Origin: Escherichia ruysiae
Lineage (GTDB): Bacteria; Pseudomonadota; Gammaproteobacteria; Enterobacterales; Enterobacteriaceae
Assembly (NCBI RefSeq): GCF_031323975.1
Contig: NZ_JAVIWS010000001.1
Span: 3,038,001-3,102,000, forward strand
Reading direction: 5' to 3'
Length of the DNA: 64,000 nucleotides
This document shows, piece by piece, positions 35,708 through 46,862 of this stretch. A model generated the notes under the pieces. That model was given only the letters and a program-made list of their open reading frames with translations. It did not search any database and was not told the DNA's origin. The stretch's first letter is position 1, and every line of letters starts with the position of its first letter. Both the position numbers and the translations under genes were made by a program.

Positions 35708-36867
35708 TTCCCTGTACTCCTTACTGTCCATACACCACTGACCGGATCTTTTTCTGTTTTTTCCATCGGAAGCCAGGACTGTGTTAACTCACAGAAACGA
35801 TCAATATTGCCTTCGTTTTTCGAACTTATTTTCAAAATCAGTGATTTTTGCTTCTGACTGTAATTGGCTTCCATTAATTGCAGTTCAGGATGTTCCAGTA
35901 AGAGTGTTTGCAAATGATGGAGCAATGGCACCGCTTCAGGATATTGCTGGGCGAGTTGCTGCTTGAAGTAAAAACGAAAGTTGTGCGTTCGTTTGATCTG
36001 CGGGAAATATTGTTGCCAGGTTTCCTGCTGTTGTTGCTGAAGCTGGTCTTCAATCCCAAGCGTCTGCCAGAGAACGATTCCCCGACTACCAGCAAAAGAG
36101 AGAATGGCAAAAATGAGACTGCTTACTGCCAGCCTGGCGAGCCATTTTCCCGATCTGCTGACAGTTTTCTGTTTGCGAAAAACACCATGCAGCATGTCGT
36201 AGTGCTGGAGAGAATGATTGGCAGAATAAAAACGTAATGCTGGAGATTCTGCATGTTGGATAAGCGAATCGACCAGCACGATATCTGGAGCCGCAGTGCC
36301 AAAACAGATGACATTTTCAGGAGAAAACTGGGTGGCAAGATGCTGTAACCAGCGTTCATCAAGCTCGTTGAAGGCATGTGCAGCACTGCGAATCAGCCAG
36401 CTCGTTTGCTGGTTAACCAGAGTCCAGGAGCCTTCTTTCCAGGGAAGGTAACAACCATCTGGCAAAACCCGCGTCACGTTTAGTCCGGCAGTGTGTAAAC
36501 GGTCAAGATAACGACTGAGTTTTTCCGACTGGATACCTATCACTTCCACTCGGTCATTTTGTTTATCAACAACCGTCCAGTGCCAGTTTTGGCTGGCGTC
36601 GGGTAACGTCTCCTCCGCCAGCCACTGTAATGTTTGCGCGGTGAGTTTGTATTTGGCGTTGGGCAACGTGAGTGAACGATATAAAAGACCTTCCGGTGGG
36701 ATCAGAAGATGAACATTTCCTGCACCGGGCTGATCGGCCAGCGACTCCAGCGGAAGATCGTCTGTGAGCGTATGTACTGAAGATACGCTATCTGCGGAGT
36801 ATGTCATCCACTCCCATTGCTTACGTAGCGTCGAGGAAGAACGTATTACCATCAACGATTCAGGCAT
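35704..36867 (-). CDS. gspL: GspL, type II secretion inner-membrane platform protein
   Basis: A 387-residue protein with an actin-like cytoplasmic domain (about 1-235), one membrane helix (about 250-275) and a periplasmic domain. It recruits the ATPase GspE and binds GspM. Start at the ATG at 36865-36867, five bases after AAGGA; a GTG directly upstream is an alternative. The central part (about 195-225) differs from the K-12 protein I remember. Overlaps gspM. Confidence 0.93.
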   Translation of the reverse strand: MPESLMVIRSSSTLRKQWEWMTYSADSVSSVHTLTDDLPLESLADQPGAGNVHLLIPPEGLLYRSLTLPNAKYKLTAQTLQWLAEETLPDASQNWHWTVVDKQNDRVEVIGIQSEKLSRYLDRLHTAGLNVTRVLPDGCYLPWKEGSWTLVNQQTSWLIRSAAHAFNELDERWLQHLATQFSPENVICFGTAAPDIVLVDSLIQHAESPALRFYSANHSLQHYDMLHGVFRKQKTVSRSGKWLARLAVSSLIFAILSFAGSRGIVLWQTLGIEDQLQQQQQETWQQYFPQIKRTHNFRFYFKQQLAQQYPEAVPLLHHLQTLLLEHPELQLMEANYSQKQKSLILKISSKNEGNIDRFCELTQSWLPMEKTEKDPVSGVWTVRSTGK

Positions 36868-36881
36868 CACGATCCTTATGA

Positions 36882-37865
36882 TTAATAGAGTTGCAGCGTA
36901 CGCCGATAGATTTGGGCGCTCTGCTGTTTACGGTTGAAGAAAATATGGCTCTGCCATCCCTGGGATTGCTCGTCGCTGATACTTTCCGTATTCAGCGTAA
37001 AATAGCGGCTATAGGGAAAGAGATGTTCTTTCACCTGAGAAACCAAGGGCTTCACGCCGGAGAAATCCTGCTGTGCCCAGTAGAGAAATGCATCTGTGGT
37101 TAACCAGCCTTCCTTTGGTCGCTTTTGTAATAAGACCTGTGCGTCCGCGTCCGTGATATTGTTGAGAAATAATGCTCTTAATAACGGGATATCATTCTCA
37201 GTTAACATATTAAGATTAATATTGAGTTCAGTGGTTGGGAGGACGCAGACATAAGGAATAATTCGCTGATAGGCGTTCTCGGTTATTCCTTTTATCTGAC
37301 GGAGTTCACCAGTCAGAAAAAGCATCTGATTGGCGCTATGGCGAGGTGGCATCTGGCTTTGGTAAAAGTTGTCTTCTGCGCCGTGAAAGCGTGGCGAATC
37401 ATCAGCGTCGATATAGTCGGCGATAGATTGCATGATCTCATCGGTGTTTGCGCGATCGATTCCCGCGTTGATCAGCAAAGCGCCGAAAACCTGCGCGGGG
37501 AAATCCGGGATTGCCAGTGGATCGTCGGAGACTTTTGCCAGGGCATTGAGATTGAAACAGTGCTGAGCATCGTGTAGCTGCCACTTCACCGTATTGCCAT
37601 TGTCCAGCTGTATCTGTTGTGGCTGCGCCCAGTACTGCTGCAACGTGGTCTGTCTGTCGTTATCTTTAACATCCTGAGTGAGGCTGGCAAGAGCGAGTTT
37701 CTCCGCCAGTTCAATATCATATTGTCGTTGTAAGTGATGGTTTACCTGGCGAGTTCGCTGAAGCTGGTTGTGAAAACTCAGTGTCATATCCGCAGCCAGA
37801 GCGGACATGAGCGCCAGTAACATGAGTACGATGAGCAGCGCGACGCCACGTTGTTCAATATTCAT
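36882..37865 (-). CDS. gspK: GspK, minor pseudopilin (tip)
   Basis: A 327-residue atypical pseudopilin. The prepilin region is RGVALLIVLMLLALMSALA, and its Gly-Val cleavage site is followed by a large globular domain (DYIDADDSPRF is a GspK landmark). It lacks the usual Glu at +5, a hallmark of GspK proteins. It forms the tip complex with GspI and GspJ. One base separates it from gspJ. Confidence 0.95.
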   Translation of the reverse strand: MNIEQRGVALLIVLMLLALMSALAADMTLSFHNQLQRTRQVNHHLQRQYDIELAEKLALASLTQDVKDNDRQTTLQQYWAQPQQIQLDNGNTVKWQLHDAQHCFNLNALAKVSDDPLAIPDFPAQVFGALLINAGIDRANTDEIMQSIADYIDADDSPRFHGAEDNFYQSQMPPRHSANQMLFLTGELRQIKGITENAYQRIIPYVCVLPTTELNINLNMLTENDIPLLRALFLNNITDADAQVLLQKRPKEGWLTTDAFLYWAQQDFSGVKPLVSQVKEHLFPYSRYFTLNTESISDEQSQGWQSHIFFNRKQQSAQIYRRTLQLY

Positions 37866-37866
37866 G

Positions 37867-38445
37867 TTATTCGCCCCTGGCCTGGTTTTGCTGCGGAGAC
37901 TCTTCTCTTGTTAATAGCTCCGGCAAAGCAAAACGACGCTGTAACGCGCCATACTGCGGGGTATTCAGATGAAGAGTGACGGAGAGGGGAAGCTCCTCGC
38001 TTTCCCCGCTGTTACTTTCCAGAAGGAAGCCTTCGACATTTTCCAGCATTGCCTGGGCGGGTTGATCCTTCATGCTATCGACAGAGGTACGAACCGCGCG
38101 GTAGAGCGTATGATTTCGTAGATACCAGTGAACTGTTTGTAAGGTTTGCGCTTCATTGAGAGGAGCCTGTGGATCGCGACTCTGAGTGGTGAAAATGGCC
38201 TCTTCACCCAAAACTATGATTTTGTCCGTTCCCCGATTCCGGCGAATGACAAGTTGCAGGAGATCGTTATCAAGAATGGTGATGGCGCGCTGAAGCTGAT
38301 TGAACTGCTGGATTTCTTTCTGTGAGCGTTGATGCAACTCGGAAGCTTGCGAAAAAATCATAAACGCCAGCACGCTAAGCATTGAGAAAATCGCCAGCGC
38401 CGCCATGACTTCCAGCAATGTGAAACCCTGCTGGCGATTAATCAT
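37867..38445 (-). CDS. gspJ: GspJ, minor pseudopilin
   Basis: A 192-residue pseudopilin with a canonical prepilin motif [17 protein letters not shown] (cleavage after Gly, Glu at +5). Part of the GspI-J-K tip complex. K-12 GspJ is 195 residues as I recall; the C-terminal tail is shorter here. The start overlaps the end of gspI by 8 bases. Confidence 0.95.
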   Translation of the reverse strand: MINRQQGFTLLEVMAALAIFSMLSVLAFMIFSQASELHQRSQKEIQQFNQLQRAITILDNDLLQLVIRRNRGTDKIIVLGEEAIFTTQSRDPQAPLNEAQTLQTVHWYLRNHTLYRAVRTSVDSMKDQPAQAMLENVEGFLLESNSGESEELPLSVTLHLNTPQYGALQRRFALPELLTREESPQQNQARGE

Positions 38446-38815
38446 CTTGCGCCTGCCCGGATTTATTATCGATATTTTGATAACGCGTAAGAGAGGTTGT
38501 CTGACCGCTGGGTAATGTAACGGTTATGGTGCGTTCCAGAAGCGTACCATCTTTGCTTGAGTGGATATCGCTGCGCCAGTTCCACTCTTCGCCATTTATT
38601 ATCTCTTTGCCAGAACTGGACGTGTTTTCCTCGTCGAATGTATCTTGCAACTGAAGTTGGTTATCCGCTATCCACAACGCCAGCGTCTCGTTACGCATCC
38701 GCTCGATGGCATTTCTTTGCCCTTGCATACTGCTCATTAAGGTCAAAGCAACTGTGGTGAAAATGCTCATCGCCAGTAAGACTTCAAGTAATGTCATCCC
38801 TGATTGTTTGTTCAT
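38438..38815 (-). CDS. gspI: GspI, minor pseudopilin
   Basis: A 125-residue pseudopilin, [19 protein letters not shown], with cleavage after Gly6 and Glu at +5. I use the ATG at 38813-38815, overlapping the gspH stop (ATGA). The open frame extends 17 codons into gspH without a signal-like sequence at that start. It nucleates the pseudopilus tip. Confidence 0.94.
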   Translation of the reverse strand: MNKQSGMTLLEVLLAMSIFTTVALTLMSSMQGQRNAIERMRNETLALWIADNQLQLQDTFDEENTSSSGKEIINGEEWNWRSDIHSSKDGTLLERTITVTLPSGQTTSLTRYQNIDNKSGQAQDD

Positions 38816-39321
38816 GGCCGGGTATCTCTGGCAAGCGTTTGATCCAGTGGCCATGTCCCTGAGCATACCAGTGTCAGGAGTGGCTCACCGGTCTCCTGGT
38901 TAGCAATCAATATGGAGAATGGGGTGATTTGCCCATCGGCCAGAATCACCACCTGCGGTTGGCTGCTGTCATCCGATTTAAATGGCTGGGTGTGAATCGC
39001 AATTTCATCACTCCAGTGATTTTCGCTATCGTCATCCGCATCCTCTTTGAGCGGGATCCAGAGCCAACTTGACGAATTTCTGGTTGGTGCCATAAGACGC
39101 CAGCCTGAATCAGAGAAATGGATACCGACCGGCTGCCCGTGAAGCGTGGCGCGGTCGACGGCCAGTTCAAGCGCAGCGGTAAATTGCGCTGCTGTTTCGC
39201 GCGCACGGGTGCTGGCGGTATCTTCCCGACCATATGTGAAGAGCACCACGCTTGCCGTGATAGCGACCAGCGCCAGCACCAGCATCATTTCCAGCAGGGT
39301 AAACCCGCGTTGCTGATTCAT
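38812..39321 (-). CDS. gspH: GspH, minor pseudopilin
   Basis: A 169-residue pseudopilin, [20 protein letters not shown], with cleavage after the Gly and Glu at +5. The globular C-terminal domain follows. It joins the tip complex to the GspG fibre. Eight-base gap to gspG, overlap with gspI. Confidence 0.95.
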   Translation of the reverse strand: MNQQRGFTLLEMMLVLALVAITASVVLFTYGREDTASTRARETAAQFTAALELAVDRATLHGQPVGIHFSDSGWRLMAPTRNSSSWLWIPLKEDADDDSENHWSDEIAIHTQPFKSDDSSQPQVVILADGQITPFSILIANQETGEPLLTLVCSGTWPLDQTLARDTRP

Positions 39322-39328
39322 CGCTGAC

Positions 39329-39766
39329 TTATTTTTTCTTCTTGCTCAAACCCCAGTTGGTAATGTCGTCCTCGGTTCCCATTTCACCATCGGGCCCTGC
39401 TGAAAGCAGATCGTATGCACCATGTTCGCCAGGATTAACGAGGACATAATCATTGCCCCAGGGATCGGCAGGCAGACGCTTGATATAACCTTCCTTGTTA
39501 TAGTTTGCGGCCAGCGGTGGCAGCGTCGGTGCTTCGACTAAGGATTCAAGCCCCTGATTTGTGGTTGGATAGCGATGATTGTCGAGCTTGTACATATCCA
39601 ATGCATTTTCCAGCGCCACGATATCGCTGACGGCTTTTTGTTTATCCGCCTTTTCTTTATTGCCCATCAGGTTGGGAACCACCAGGCTGGCAAGTACGCC
39701 AATGATGACAATAACCACCATAATTTCCAGTAATGTAAAACCGCGTTGCTTATCCGTTGCGTGCAT
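39329..39766 (-). CDS. gspG: GspG, major pseudopilin
   Basis: A 145-residue major pseudopilin. The prepilin motif RGFTLLEIMVVIVIIGVLAS is followed by the GspG-type C-terminal calcium-binding region (DLLSAGPDGEMGTEDDITNW). It polymerises into the pseudopilus that pushes substrates through the secretin. Highly conserved with E. coli. Confidence 0.97.
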   Translation of the reverse strand: MHATDKQRGFTLLEIMVVIVIIGVLASLVVPNLMGNKEKADKQKAVSDIVALENALDMYKLDNHRYPTTNQGLESLVEAPTLPPLAANYNKEGYIKRLPADPWGNDYVLVNPGEHGAYDLLSAGPDGEMGTEDDITNWGLSKKKK

Positions 39767-39775
39767 ATATTTTCC

Positions 39776-40972
39776 TTAATTAATCATTGAGTTAAGTTGA
39801 AGAAGAGGTTGGAGTACCGAGACGACGATAAACAGGACGATCAGTGCCATCGTAATAATGAGTGCCGGTTCGAAGATGGAGAGCGTTAAGGCGATTCGGT
39901 TTTGTTGCAGCGTCTCCTGGTTGTCCGCTGCCCTGACCATTAATGTGCCGAGCTGCCCGCTTTTTTCGCCAGAGGCCACCATGTAGAGCATCATTGGCGG
40001 GAAGATTGCGGTTTGCTCCAGCGAAAGATGAATGCTGTTACCTTGGCGAACGTTCTCTGCCGCATTTGCCAGGCGCTGGCGAATTTCGAGGTTGCTGAGG
40101 CTTTCGGTGGATAAATTCATCCCATCAAGCAGAGGGACTCCGCTGGATTGTAAAATACTTAAGGTGCGGAGATAGCGTGCACTGTTTATGGCGCAAATCA
40201 GTGGACCAATGAGCGCAACACGCAGCAGCATGGCATGAAAACGATGGCGGTTATTGCCGCGTTTTAACCAGAGCCAGAAACCTACAGCGACAATAAACAC
40301 CGTCGCTAATAATGTCGGGCCGGTACGTTGCAACGTGTCGCTCAGACCTAAAAGAATGCGTGTACTCAGCGGCAGTTGCTGTTTCATATGCACGAACTGT
40401 TCGGTAATTTTGGGCACGACAGCAGTGAGGAGAATAATCACGACCACAATCGCCACCGTGGTGAGCATGCAGGGGTAGATCAGCGACTGAATGAGTTTGC
40501 TGCGGATTTTCTGCCGGTTTTCATTGTAATCAGCCAGTTTTTCCAACACCGGAGCCAGAAGCCCGCTCTTTTCGCCCGCTTTGACCAGGGTACGGTAGAG
40601 CGAATCGAAAAGCGTGGGAAAATGCTGTAATGCATCGGAAAGGGGATGCCCTTCAAGGATGGCGCTACGTACCTGATTTAACACGTCAGTCAGTCGTTTA
40701 TTACTGCTTTGCTGACCGATTACGGCAAGGCTCTCTTCCAGGGGTAATGCCGCCGCGCTTAAGGTTGCCAACTGCCGGGTGAAAAGCGTCAGTTCACTAT
40801 GGCTAATCCTCGGGCGACGCGTTTTTACCCCCGAACTTTTTTGGGGGCGAATATCCAGCAGGAAAAGCCCTTCTTCACGCAGCCGCAGCCGCGCCTGACG
40901 TTCATCGTTAGCATCAATGATCCCCTGCAATTTTTGACCATCCTGGGTCATGGCGCGATAGCGATAATTCAT
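39776..40972 (-). CDS. gspF: GspF, inner-membrane platform protein
   Basis: A 398-residue polytopic protein with two repeats of the T2SS-F domain (about 65-190 and 265-390), each ending in hydrophobic helices near 170, 215 and 370. The repeats share a GEKSGLL / GEKSGQL motif. The start overlaps the gspE stop (ATGA). It links the GspE ATPase to pseudopilus growth. Confidence 0.96.
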   Translation of the reverse strand: MNYRYRAMTQDGQKLQGIIDANDERQARLRLREEGLFLLDIRPQKSSGVKTRRPRISHSELTLFTRQLATLSAAALPLEESLAVIGQQSSNKRLTDVLNQVRSAILEGHPLSDALQHFPTLFDSLYRTLVKAGEKSGLLAPVLEKLADYNENRQKIRSKLIQSLIYPCMLTTVAIVVVIILLTAVVPKITEQFVHMKQQLPLSTRILLGLSDTLQRTGPTLLATVFIVAVGFWLWLKRGNNRHRFHAMLLRVALIGPLICAINSARYLRTLSILQSSGVPLLDGMNLSTESLSNLEIRQRLANAAENVRQGNSIHLSLEQTAIFPPMMLYMVASGEKSGQLGTLMVRAADNQETLQQNRIALTLSIFEPALIITMALIVLFIVVSVLQPLLQLNSMIN

Positions 40973-42450
40973 GCTTCACTCTCCAGCGTGACGCTGGCGA
41001 CGCGCATCACTTCATCCCAGGAGGTGTCTCCACTTATCACTTTGTGCAGGCCATTTTTGATTAAGGCATTGTGTTGCTGCCGAACCAGTCGCTCCAGAGC
41101 TTGTTCATCCACATTTTCATGAACAGCAGCTCGTAATTCCGGTGTAATAACCATCATTTCGTGGATCGCCATGCGCCCCAGATAGCCGGATTGATGGCAG
41201 TGAGGACAGCCAACGGGAGTGCCAATCGTAGTAACAGTTAGCTGGTGATGTGTAAACATCTGCGCTTGTTGGGGGGATACAGGAGTGAATTGTCGGCATT
41301 GCGGACAAAGACGACGAACCAGCCGTTGCGCGATAATTCCTGCCAGGGAAGACGAAAGTAGAAATGATTCGACGCCCATGTCGCGGAGCCGGGTCACTGC
41401 GCCTGATGCGCTGTTAGTGTGGAGTGTTGAGAGCACCAGATGGCCGGTGAGCGAAGCCTGAACAGCAATCTGCGCGGTTTCTGTATCACGAATTTCCCCA
41501 ACCATCACAACATCCGGATCCTGGCGAAGAATGGCGCGCAAGCCGCGAGCGAAAGACATATCCACTCGGGTATTCACCTGCGTTTGTCCTATGCCTTCCA
41601 GTTCATATTCCACGGGATCTTCTACCGTCAGAATATTGCGGCCAGGGGTATTAAGCGCCGAAAGAATGGCGTAGAGCGTGGTGCTTTTACCGGAACCTGT
41701 CGGCCCGGTCACCAGGATAATACCGTGCGGAAGCTGAATGAGATTTTCTAAATCCTGCTTATCCGCAGCCGTCATCCCCAGATTGTTCAATGAAAGCTGG
41801 AGGCTGTTTTTATCCAGCAGGCGGAGCACGGCGCGTTCACCATAGATGGACGGCAGTGTGGATACGCGGACATCTATGTTACGTCGCCCGATACGCAAAC
41901 TGATTCTTCCATCCTGCGGAATACGTTTTTCGGCGATATCAAGCCGAGCCATGACCTTTATTCGGGAGATAAGCAACGCTGCCAGTTTTTTGTTTGGCTG
42001 TAAAATTGTCCGCAGAACGCCGTCAATGCGAAAACGGATCGACATTGTTTTTTCATAGGTTTCAATGTGGATGTCGGAGGCGGTTTCTTTAATAGCCTCA
42101 CTTAAAATGGCGTTGATTAAACGGATAACCGGTGCGGCTGAATCTTCATTCAGTAGATCTTCATTCGCAGGCATTTCTTCTGAGAGGGAGAGGAGATCGA
42201 CGGATTGATCAATATCCTGCGCAATCTGTTGCGACTCACCAGTGTTCTGATGGAATACCGCTTCCAGCCGTGCTTCAAAATCAGCCTGCGACAAGCGGGT
42301 CATGGTATGGCACTGACCAACCTGGCGCTGAATATCGAGTAACTGCTCGAATGGCGTACCGGCGAGATAAATAATCTCCCCCTCTGAATAGAGATAACCG
42401 ACTCTTTGTGCCATTGCCCAACTGGCAGGGTATGGTGAGTGAATTCTCAT
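40969..42450 (-). CDS. gspE: GspE, secretion ATPase
   Basis: A 493-residue cytoplasmic hexameric ATPase powering type II secretion. Walker A is [15 protein letters not shown]; the Asp box and Walker B lie in [17 protein letters not shown] zinc-binding tetracysteine (LCPQCRQF ... GCPHCHQSG) lies near 390-440. The N-terminal domain binds GspL. Length matches E. coli. Confidence 0.96.
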   Translation of the reverse strand: MRIHSPYPASWAMAQRVGYLYSEGEIIYLAGTPFEQLLDIQRQVGQCHTMTRLSQADFEARLEAVFHQNTGESQQIAQDIDQSVDLLSLSEEMPANEDLLNEDSAAPVIRLINAILSEAIKETASDIHIETYEKTMSIRFRIDGVLRTILQPNKKLAALLISRIKVMARLDIAEKRIPQDGRISLRIGRRNIDVRVSTLPSIYGERAVLRLLDKNSLQLSLNNLGMTAADKQDLENLIQLPHGIILVTGPTGSGKSTTLYAILSALNTPGRNILTVEDPVEYELEGIGQTQVNTRVDMSFARGLRAILRQDPDVVMVGEIRDTETAQIAVQASLTGHLVLSTLHTNSASGAVTRLRDMGVESFLLSSSLAGIIAQRLVRRLCPQCRQFTPVSPQQAQMFTHHQLTVTTIGTPVGCPHCHQSGYLGRMAIHEMMVITPELRAAVHENVDEQALERLVRQQHNALIKNGLHKVISGDTSWDEVMRVASVTLESEA

Positions 42451-42459
42451 GTGAATGCC

Positions 42460-44412
42460 TCACCGCGACGATGACACAGGGGGGTGGCTGTTGAACGTGT
42501 TTTCATCCAGCACCGGTAAATCTTCAGAGCCAACCAATGCTTTTGATTTCGCGTCTATTCGTTGTTGTTGCTCCTGACGGTAGCGGGTGTATTTATCTTT
42601 CGACAGTGAGCGATAAACATCATCGTCACGGATAATCGTCGGTCGGATAAATACCATCAGGTTGCGTTTGGCGCGCTCGGTCGAGGTATAGCGGAAGAGT
42701 TGCCCCACTAAAGGAATATCGCCAAGTAAAGGAACCTTTGACACTTGCTCTTTAGAAAAATCATCCAGCAATCCGCCCAGGACTACCGTTTCACCGGTTT
42801 TGACCAGCACGGCGTTTTGAATAGTTCGGGTATTGAATGTCGGGCCGAGCGTCGAATTAGACGAAGAGTCAACGCTGGAAACCTCCTGCTCTATTTCGAG
42901 CAGTACCGCGTCGCCTTCATTGACCTGCGGAGTGACTTTGAGTTTTGTGCCCACCGTTTTGCGTTCGACGGTATTAAAGACGTTATCCCCAGAAGTGGTC
43001 TGGGAGCCGGATAGCACCGGCACATCCTGACCAACGTTGAAGGACGCGAGTTTATTATCCAGCGTTACGATGCTCGGGGTGGCGAGGATATCATTTTTAT
43101 TGTTACTAGCCAGCGCAGTCAGCAATACGCCCCAGTCGCCATTGAAGAAGCCTGCGGCCATGCCATTGTAGGCGCTAAACATATCCCAGGCAGGATTCGC
43201 GCTGGTGATCCCGCCATTCTTTTTATAATCAGCCACACCTTGCGCAGCGTTAAATATCGGTAATCCTGTATTGGTAAATTGCTGTGCGCCAACGTTTTTG
43301 TTCGCCCATTGCACGCCGAGGTTAAGTCCATTTCCATCCTGAACTTCGACGATGATCGCCTCAACCAGCACCTGTGCACGACGAATATCCAGACGCGCAA
43401 TTACCGTGGCGAGTTTTTCCTGGACGGATTGGTCAGCGGTAATGACCAACGAGTTGGTCTGTTCATCGGCGGTAATGGCAACATTATCCATCGCAGAAGA
43501 AGACGAAGGCTTACGCGCATTTCCTTTTTCATCTTTCAGCTTTTCGGAAACGCCGGTCAATACTTCGACCAGATTTGTGGCTTTAGCATATTTCAGGTAA
43601 TAGACCCGGGTATTTCCTTCCTCGCTCTCTTCTACATCAAGTGTTTTCAGTAATGAGGTGATGCGCTGACGTGCTTTTTCCGGCCCGCTGATGATAAGAG
43701 AGTTGGTTCGCTTATCCGCCACAATCTTCGCGGAAAGGAGGGCAGGCATCTGGCTTTTACCGTGGCTTTCGCTGATTAATTGATTAAGAATCTCGGCGAG
43801 ATCTTCCGCTGACGCGTATTCCAGATGAATAATTTGCTGCTTCTCTGTGCCGATGACATCAACGCGCTTTATCACTTCAATCAGTTTATTAATGGTGGAG
43901 GCACGACCGGTCAGAATGAGAACGTTGGAGGGTTCATAATGCACAACGTTACCGACGCTGCCGCCATCCATCATTTGACGCAGCAGGGGAGCCAGGTCAC
44001 GAGCAGGAACGTTCTCAAGCGGTACGATTCGGGTGACCAACTCATCACCTATGCCTGGACGATAACTGTCAGCAATCATTCCTGGCGATGTTTTTACATT
44101 AGCTGAGCGCACCACTTTCAGAAAACCATTGTCCAGCGTGATGACGGAATAGCCGTAAAGATCAAGAATGCTCAAAAAGAACTGGTAGTACTCTTGCTGA
44201 CTAAACGTATCATTGCTGCGTACGGAAATGGTTCCTTGAACCGAGGGATCAATCAGAATTGTTTTACCCAGATGCTGGCTTACAATTTCCACGAACTGAC
44301 GGATATCAGCATTATTGAAATTGGCCCCGTATTGTTCGTTCTCAGTATGCCCGACGGAAGGCATAAGTAGCGCCGCCAACAGGCAACATGTGATTTTATT
44401 TAATCCCTTCAT
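42460..44412 (-). CDS. gspD: GspD, outer-membrane secretin
   Basis: A 650-residue secretin. Signal peptide about 1-24 ([13 protein letters not shown], then ENEQ), N0-N3 periplasmic domains (about 25-330), and the secretin channel (about 340-600, with [23 protein letters not shown]). I start at the ATG at 44410-44412 (MKGLNK). An in-frame ATG at 44424 would add MDRV ahead of the signal peptide. The gene overlaps the end of gspC. No pilotin gene is present nearby. Confidence 0.95.
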   Translation of the reverse strand: MKGLNKITCCLLAALLMPSVGHTENEQYGANFNNADIRQFVEIVSQHLGKTILIDPSVQGTISVRSNDTFSQQEYYQFFLSILDLYGYSVITLDNGFLKVVRSANVKTSPGMIADSYRPGIGDELVTRIVPLENVPARDLAPLLRQMMDGGSVGNVVHYEPSNVLILTGRASTINKLIEVIKRVDVIGTEKQQIIHLEYASAEDLAEILNQLISESHGKSQMPALLSAKIVADKRTNSLIISGPEKARQRITSLLKTLDVEESEEGNTRVYYLKYAKATNLVEVLTGVSEKLKDEKGNARKPSSSSAMDNVAITADEQTNSLVITADQSVQEKLATVIARLDIRRAQVLVEAIIVEVQDGNGLNLGVQWANKNVGAQQFTNTGLPIFNAAQGVADYKKNGGITSANPAWDMFSAYNGMAAGFFNGDWGVLLTALASNNKNDILATPSIVTLDNKLASFNVGQDVPVLSGSQTTSGDNVFNTVERKTVGTKLKVTPQVNEGDAVLLEIEQEVSSVDSSSNSTLGPTFNTRTIQNAVLVKTGETVVLGGLLDDFSKEQVSKVPLLGDIPLVGQLFRYTSTERAKRNLMVFIRPTIIRDDDVYRSLSKDKYTRYRQEQQQRIDAKSKALVGSEDLPVLDENTFNSHPPVSSSR

Positions 44413-45211
44413 CACTCTGTCCATTCATTCCAGTAAGTTCCCTGACGGAAACATTTATCAAGCGGGGTACGCCGTTGCGACGAATTGTAAACTGAGCGCT
44501 CTGTTGGGTTAGCAGTAAACTTAATGCCTGGGAAACCTCATCAGGGAGGGTCAGTGAAAGATTGTTGATTCTAAGGGCGACATCGCCAGGTTGCAGTAAG
44601 CTGGTAGCAAATGCATCGCGCCCTTTACGCGGATTCAATCGAAGGCCAAATAATTGATCCCCGTCACGAATAGGCGTCGCGATAATAAAATCTGCGAGCA
44701 CACTTTGAGTATCAGAGTCAGGTTGCTCGATAACGTCCGGTAATCCCGGATGAAGCGTGACTTTTTCGAACTGTCCGTGAGTTTCAAAAACCACGCTGGT
44801 TTTATTTATTTTTCGGATGAATGTTGCCGGTGCTGACTCCAGGGCATCGTTCAGGGCATATCGCTTTTGTTCTGCGCCTTCATTAACTAAAACATAAGAT
44901 GTCTCATCATTAGACGTCAGAATGATACCACTGAGTACGACAGAAAGCTTTGGCGTTTCTTGTTGGGCAGAAATCAGATGTGTGTCTTTTATACCCGCGT
45001 TACTGCCATTACGCCATAAACCCGCAAGGTTGAAATCAGATTTAAATGCGCCACCTGGTTGGTTAATGATTTGTGCATTTTTGACCAGGTTTGTGTGGAA
45101 ATAATTTATATTAAAAATAACCGCCACCACACTTATGGATATCATCAATATATAAATGACTGTGCGTCTATTATGAATTGCCAGATGGAAGGAGAAAGGT
45201 AGGGTTGGCAC
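44396..45211 (-). CDS. gspC: GspC, inner-membrane connector of type II secretion
   Basis: A 271-residue bitopic protein with one membrane helix (about 18-38), a homology-region domain (about 80-165) that contacts the GspD N0 domain, and a C-terminal PDZ domain (about 185-270, with [20 protein letters not shown]). First gene of the gspC-O operon. Confidence 0.95.
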   Translation of the reverse strand: MPTLPFSFHLAIHNRRTVIYILMISISVVAVIFNINYFHTNLVKNAQIINQPGGAFKSDFNLAGLWRNGSNAGIKDTHLISAQQETPKLSVVLSGIILTSNDETSYVLVNEGAEQKRYALNDALESAPATFIRKINKTSVVFETHGQFEKVTLHPGLPDVIEQPDSDTQSVLADFIIATPIRDGDQLFGLRLNPRKGRDAFATSLLQPGDVALRINNLSLTLPDEVSQALSLLLTQQSAQFTIRRNGVPRLINVSVRELTGMNGQSDEGIK

Positions 45212-45391
45212 GATATATATTCTAATAAAATAAATTGGGTGGGTTGTATATTGACGTTACTATAAATAGTATTAATGCTGGTTGAATGAATCAAGCGAAA
45301 TTTATTTATATTCAGTTAACGCATTAATATCAATAAATGCATTCGTTATTTTTATGATTAAGGATAATCGATTATTAATACAGGAAGTATT
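45212..45391. promoter_or_regulatory. Divergent gspC / gspA intergenic region
   Basis: A 180-base AT-rich gap between two divergent operons with no gene. It must hold both promoters. In E. coli these operons are silenced by H-NS, and the base composition fits; specific promoter boxes could not be chosen. Confidence 0.55.
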
Positions 45392-46861
45392 ATGTCTACA
45401 AGAAGAGAAGTTATCCTTGCCTGGCTTCGTGAGGAGAATCGATCCTGGCGGATATGCTATCTGTCGGGCGAGGCCGGAAGTGGAAAATCCTGGTTAGCGA
45501 AGCAATTGCAAAATGATACCCATCGTCGAGTGATTACTTTAAGCCTTGTCGTGTCCTGGCAAGGTAAAGCTGCATGGGTTGTTATTGACGATAACGCAAA
45601 TAAAGAAGGAAGCCGCGATCTCGCCTGGAGGCGAGATGAGATGGGCGTGGAATTACTGCGGACGTTCCAGCAAGTGGAAAGCCGTAATCCTCTTATTATT
45701 GTTGAAAATGCTCATCTGAATCACCGCTGTGTTCTCGATGATATCCAACGCGCGAGGAGCCTTATTCCCGATTGTCAGTTTTTGCTCGTTGGCAGATCAA
45801 ATCGAAAAGTTGAACGTTACGTTGAAGCCAGAGGCATTGAAATAATTACGTCAGGAGCACTGGCAGAACACGAACTTCGACAAAGTATCCTTGAAGGACA
45901 CCACATCGACCAGCCCGATGCCCTGTTAACGAGTAAGGTACTGAAGCGGATCGCTGCACTTTGCAGAGGCGATCGCAGAAGGCTGGCGCAGGCAGGCGAA
46001 ACAATTTGCTTATTACAACAAAGCGAGCAGACCAGCGCATTCACGGCAAAACAATGGCGAACAATTTACCGGGCATTGGGTGATAAGCGGAGCCGGAAAA
46101 TGTGTTGGGCTGGGGGGATGAGTGGAACCGTAATTGCTCTTGTCGGTGGTTGGCTGATGCTGTCCTCGTTTATATCTCCCTTACCGATTCCTTCGTGGTT
46201 GATGCCAGTAGCGCCATCAATAAAAGAAGAGATGACACAGGATATTTTCCGTACAGTGATGCGCGATAGTGATGCGCTAAGCGTGTTATATGGTGTGTGG
46301 GGGTACGATGTTCCGGCCGATTCAGCCTGGTGCGACCACGCTATTAGAGCAGGCCTGACTTGTAAAAGTGGTAAGGCGTCACTTCAGGCGTTAATAGATC
46401 AGAACCTGCCCTGGATAGCGTCGCTTAATGTCGCAAATAAAAAATTGCCCGTCGTCGTCATTCGGGTCGGCGATGACTCTATAGATGTACTTATAGGGCA
46501 GCAGACCTGGACGCTAACGCGTAAATGGTTTGAGACGGTGTGGGCGGGTGATTATCTCCTGCTATTGAAAATGTCTCCGGAAGGTGAAAGCACAATTACG
46601 CGCGACAGTAGCGAGGAAGAGATTCTTTGGCTGGAAACAATGTTGAATCGTGCTCTCCATATTTCGACTGAACCCTCGACAGAATGGCGACCGCTGCTGG
46701 TAGAAAAAATTAAGCAATTTCAGAAGATTAATCACTTAAAAGCTGACGGCGTTGTTGGCTCTTCAACATTGGTGCATCTCTGGCAGGTGGCAGGGGAGAG
46801 CGCGTATCTATATCAGGATGAAGCCAATATTTCCCCGGACGAAACAGGGAAGGGAAAATAA
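45392..46861 (+). CDS. gspA: GspA, ExeA-like ATPase for secretin assembly
   Basis: A 489-residue protein with an N-terminal AAA-type ATPase (Walker A GEAGSGKSWL, about 27-36; the Walker B region LIIVENAHL is degenerate), one membrane helix (about 245-268) and a C-terminal peptidoglycan-binding domain (about 425-470, IKQFQKINHLKADGVVG). With GspB it helps the secretin cross the cell wall. The N-terminal 400 residues differ from the K-12 protein I remember more than any other gene here, while the stretch around 385-430 looks identical. Confidence 0.93.
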   Translation: MSTRREVILAWLREENRSWRICYLSGEAGSGKSWLAKQLQNDTHRRVITLSLVVSWQGKAAWVVIDDNANKEGSRDLAWRRDEMGVELLRTFQQVESRNPLIIVENAHLNHRCVLDDIQRARSLIPDCQFLLVGRSNRKVERYVEARGIEIITSGALAEHELRQSILEGHHIDQPDALLTSKVLKRIAALCRGDRRRLAQAGETICLLQQSEQTSAFTAKQWRTIYRALGDKRSRKMCWAGGMSGTVIALVGGWLMLSSFISPLPIPSWLMPVAPSIKEEMTQDIFRTVMRDSDALSVLYGVWGYDVPADSAWCDHAIRAGLTCKSGKASLQALIDQNLPWIASLNVANKKLPVVVIRVGDDSIDVLIGQQTWTLTRKWFETVWAGDYLLLLKMSPEGESTITRDSSEEEILWLETMLNRALHISTEPSTEWRPLLVEKIKQFQKINHLKADGVVGSSTLVHLWQVAGESAYLYQDEANISPDETGKGK

Positions 46862-46862
46862 G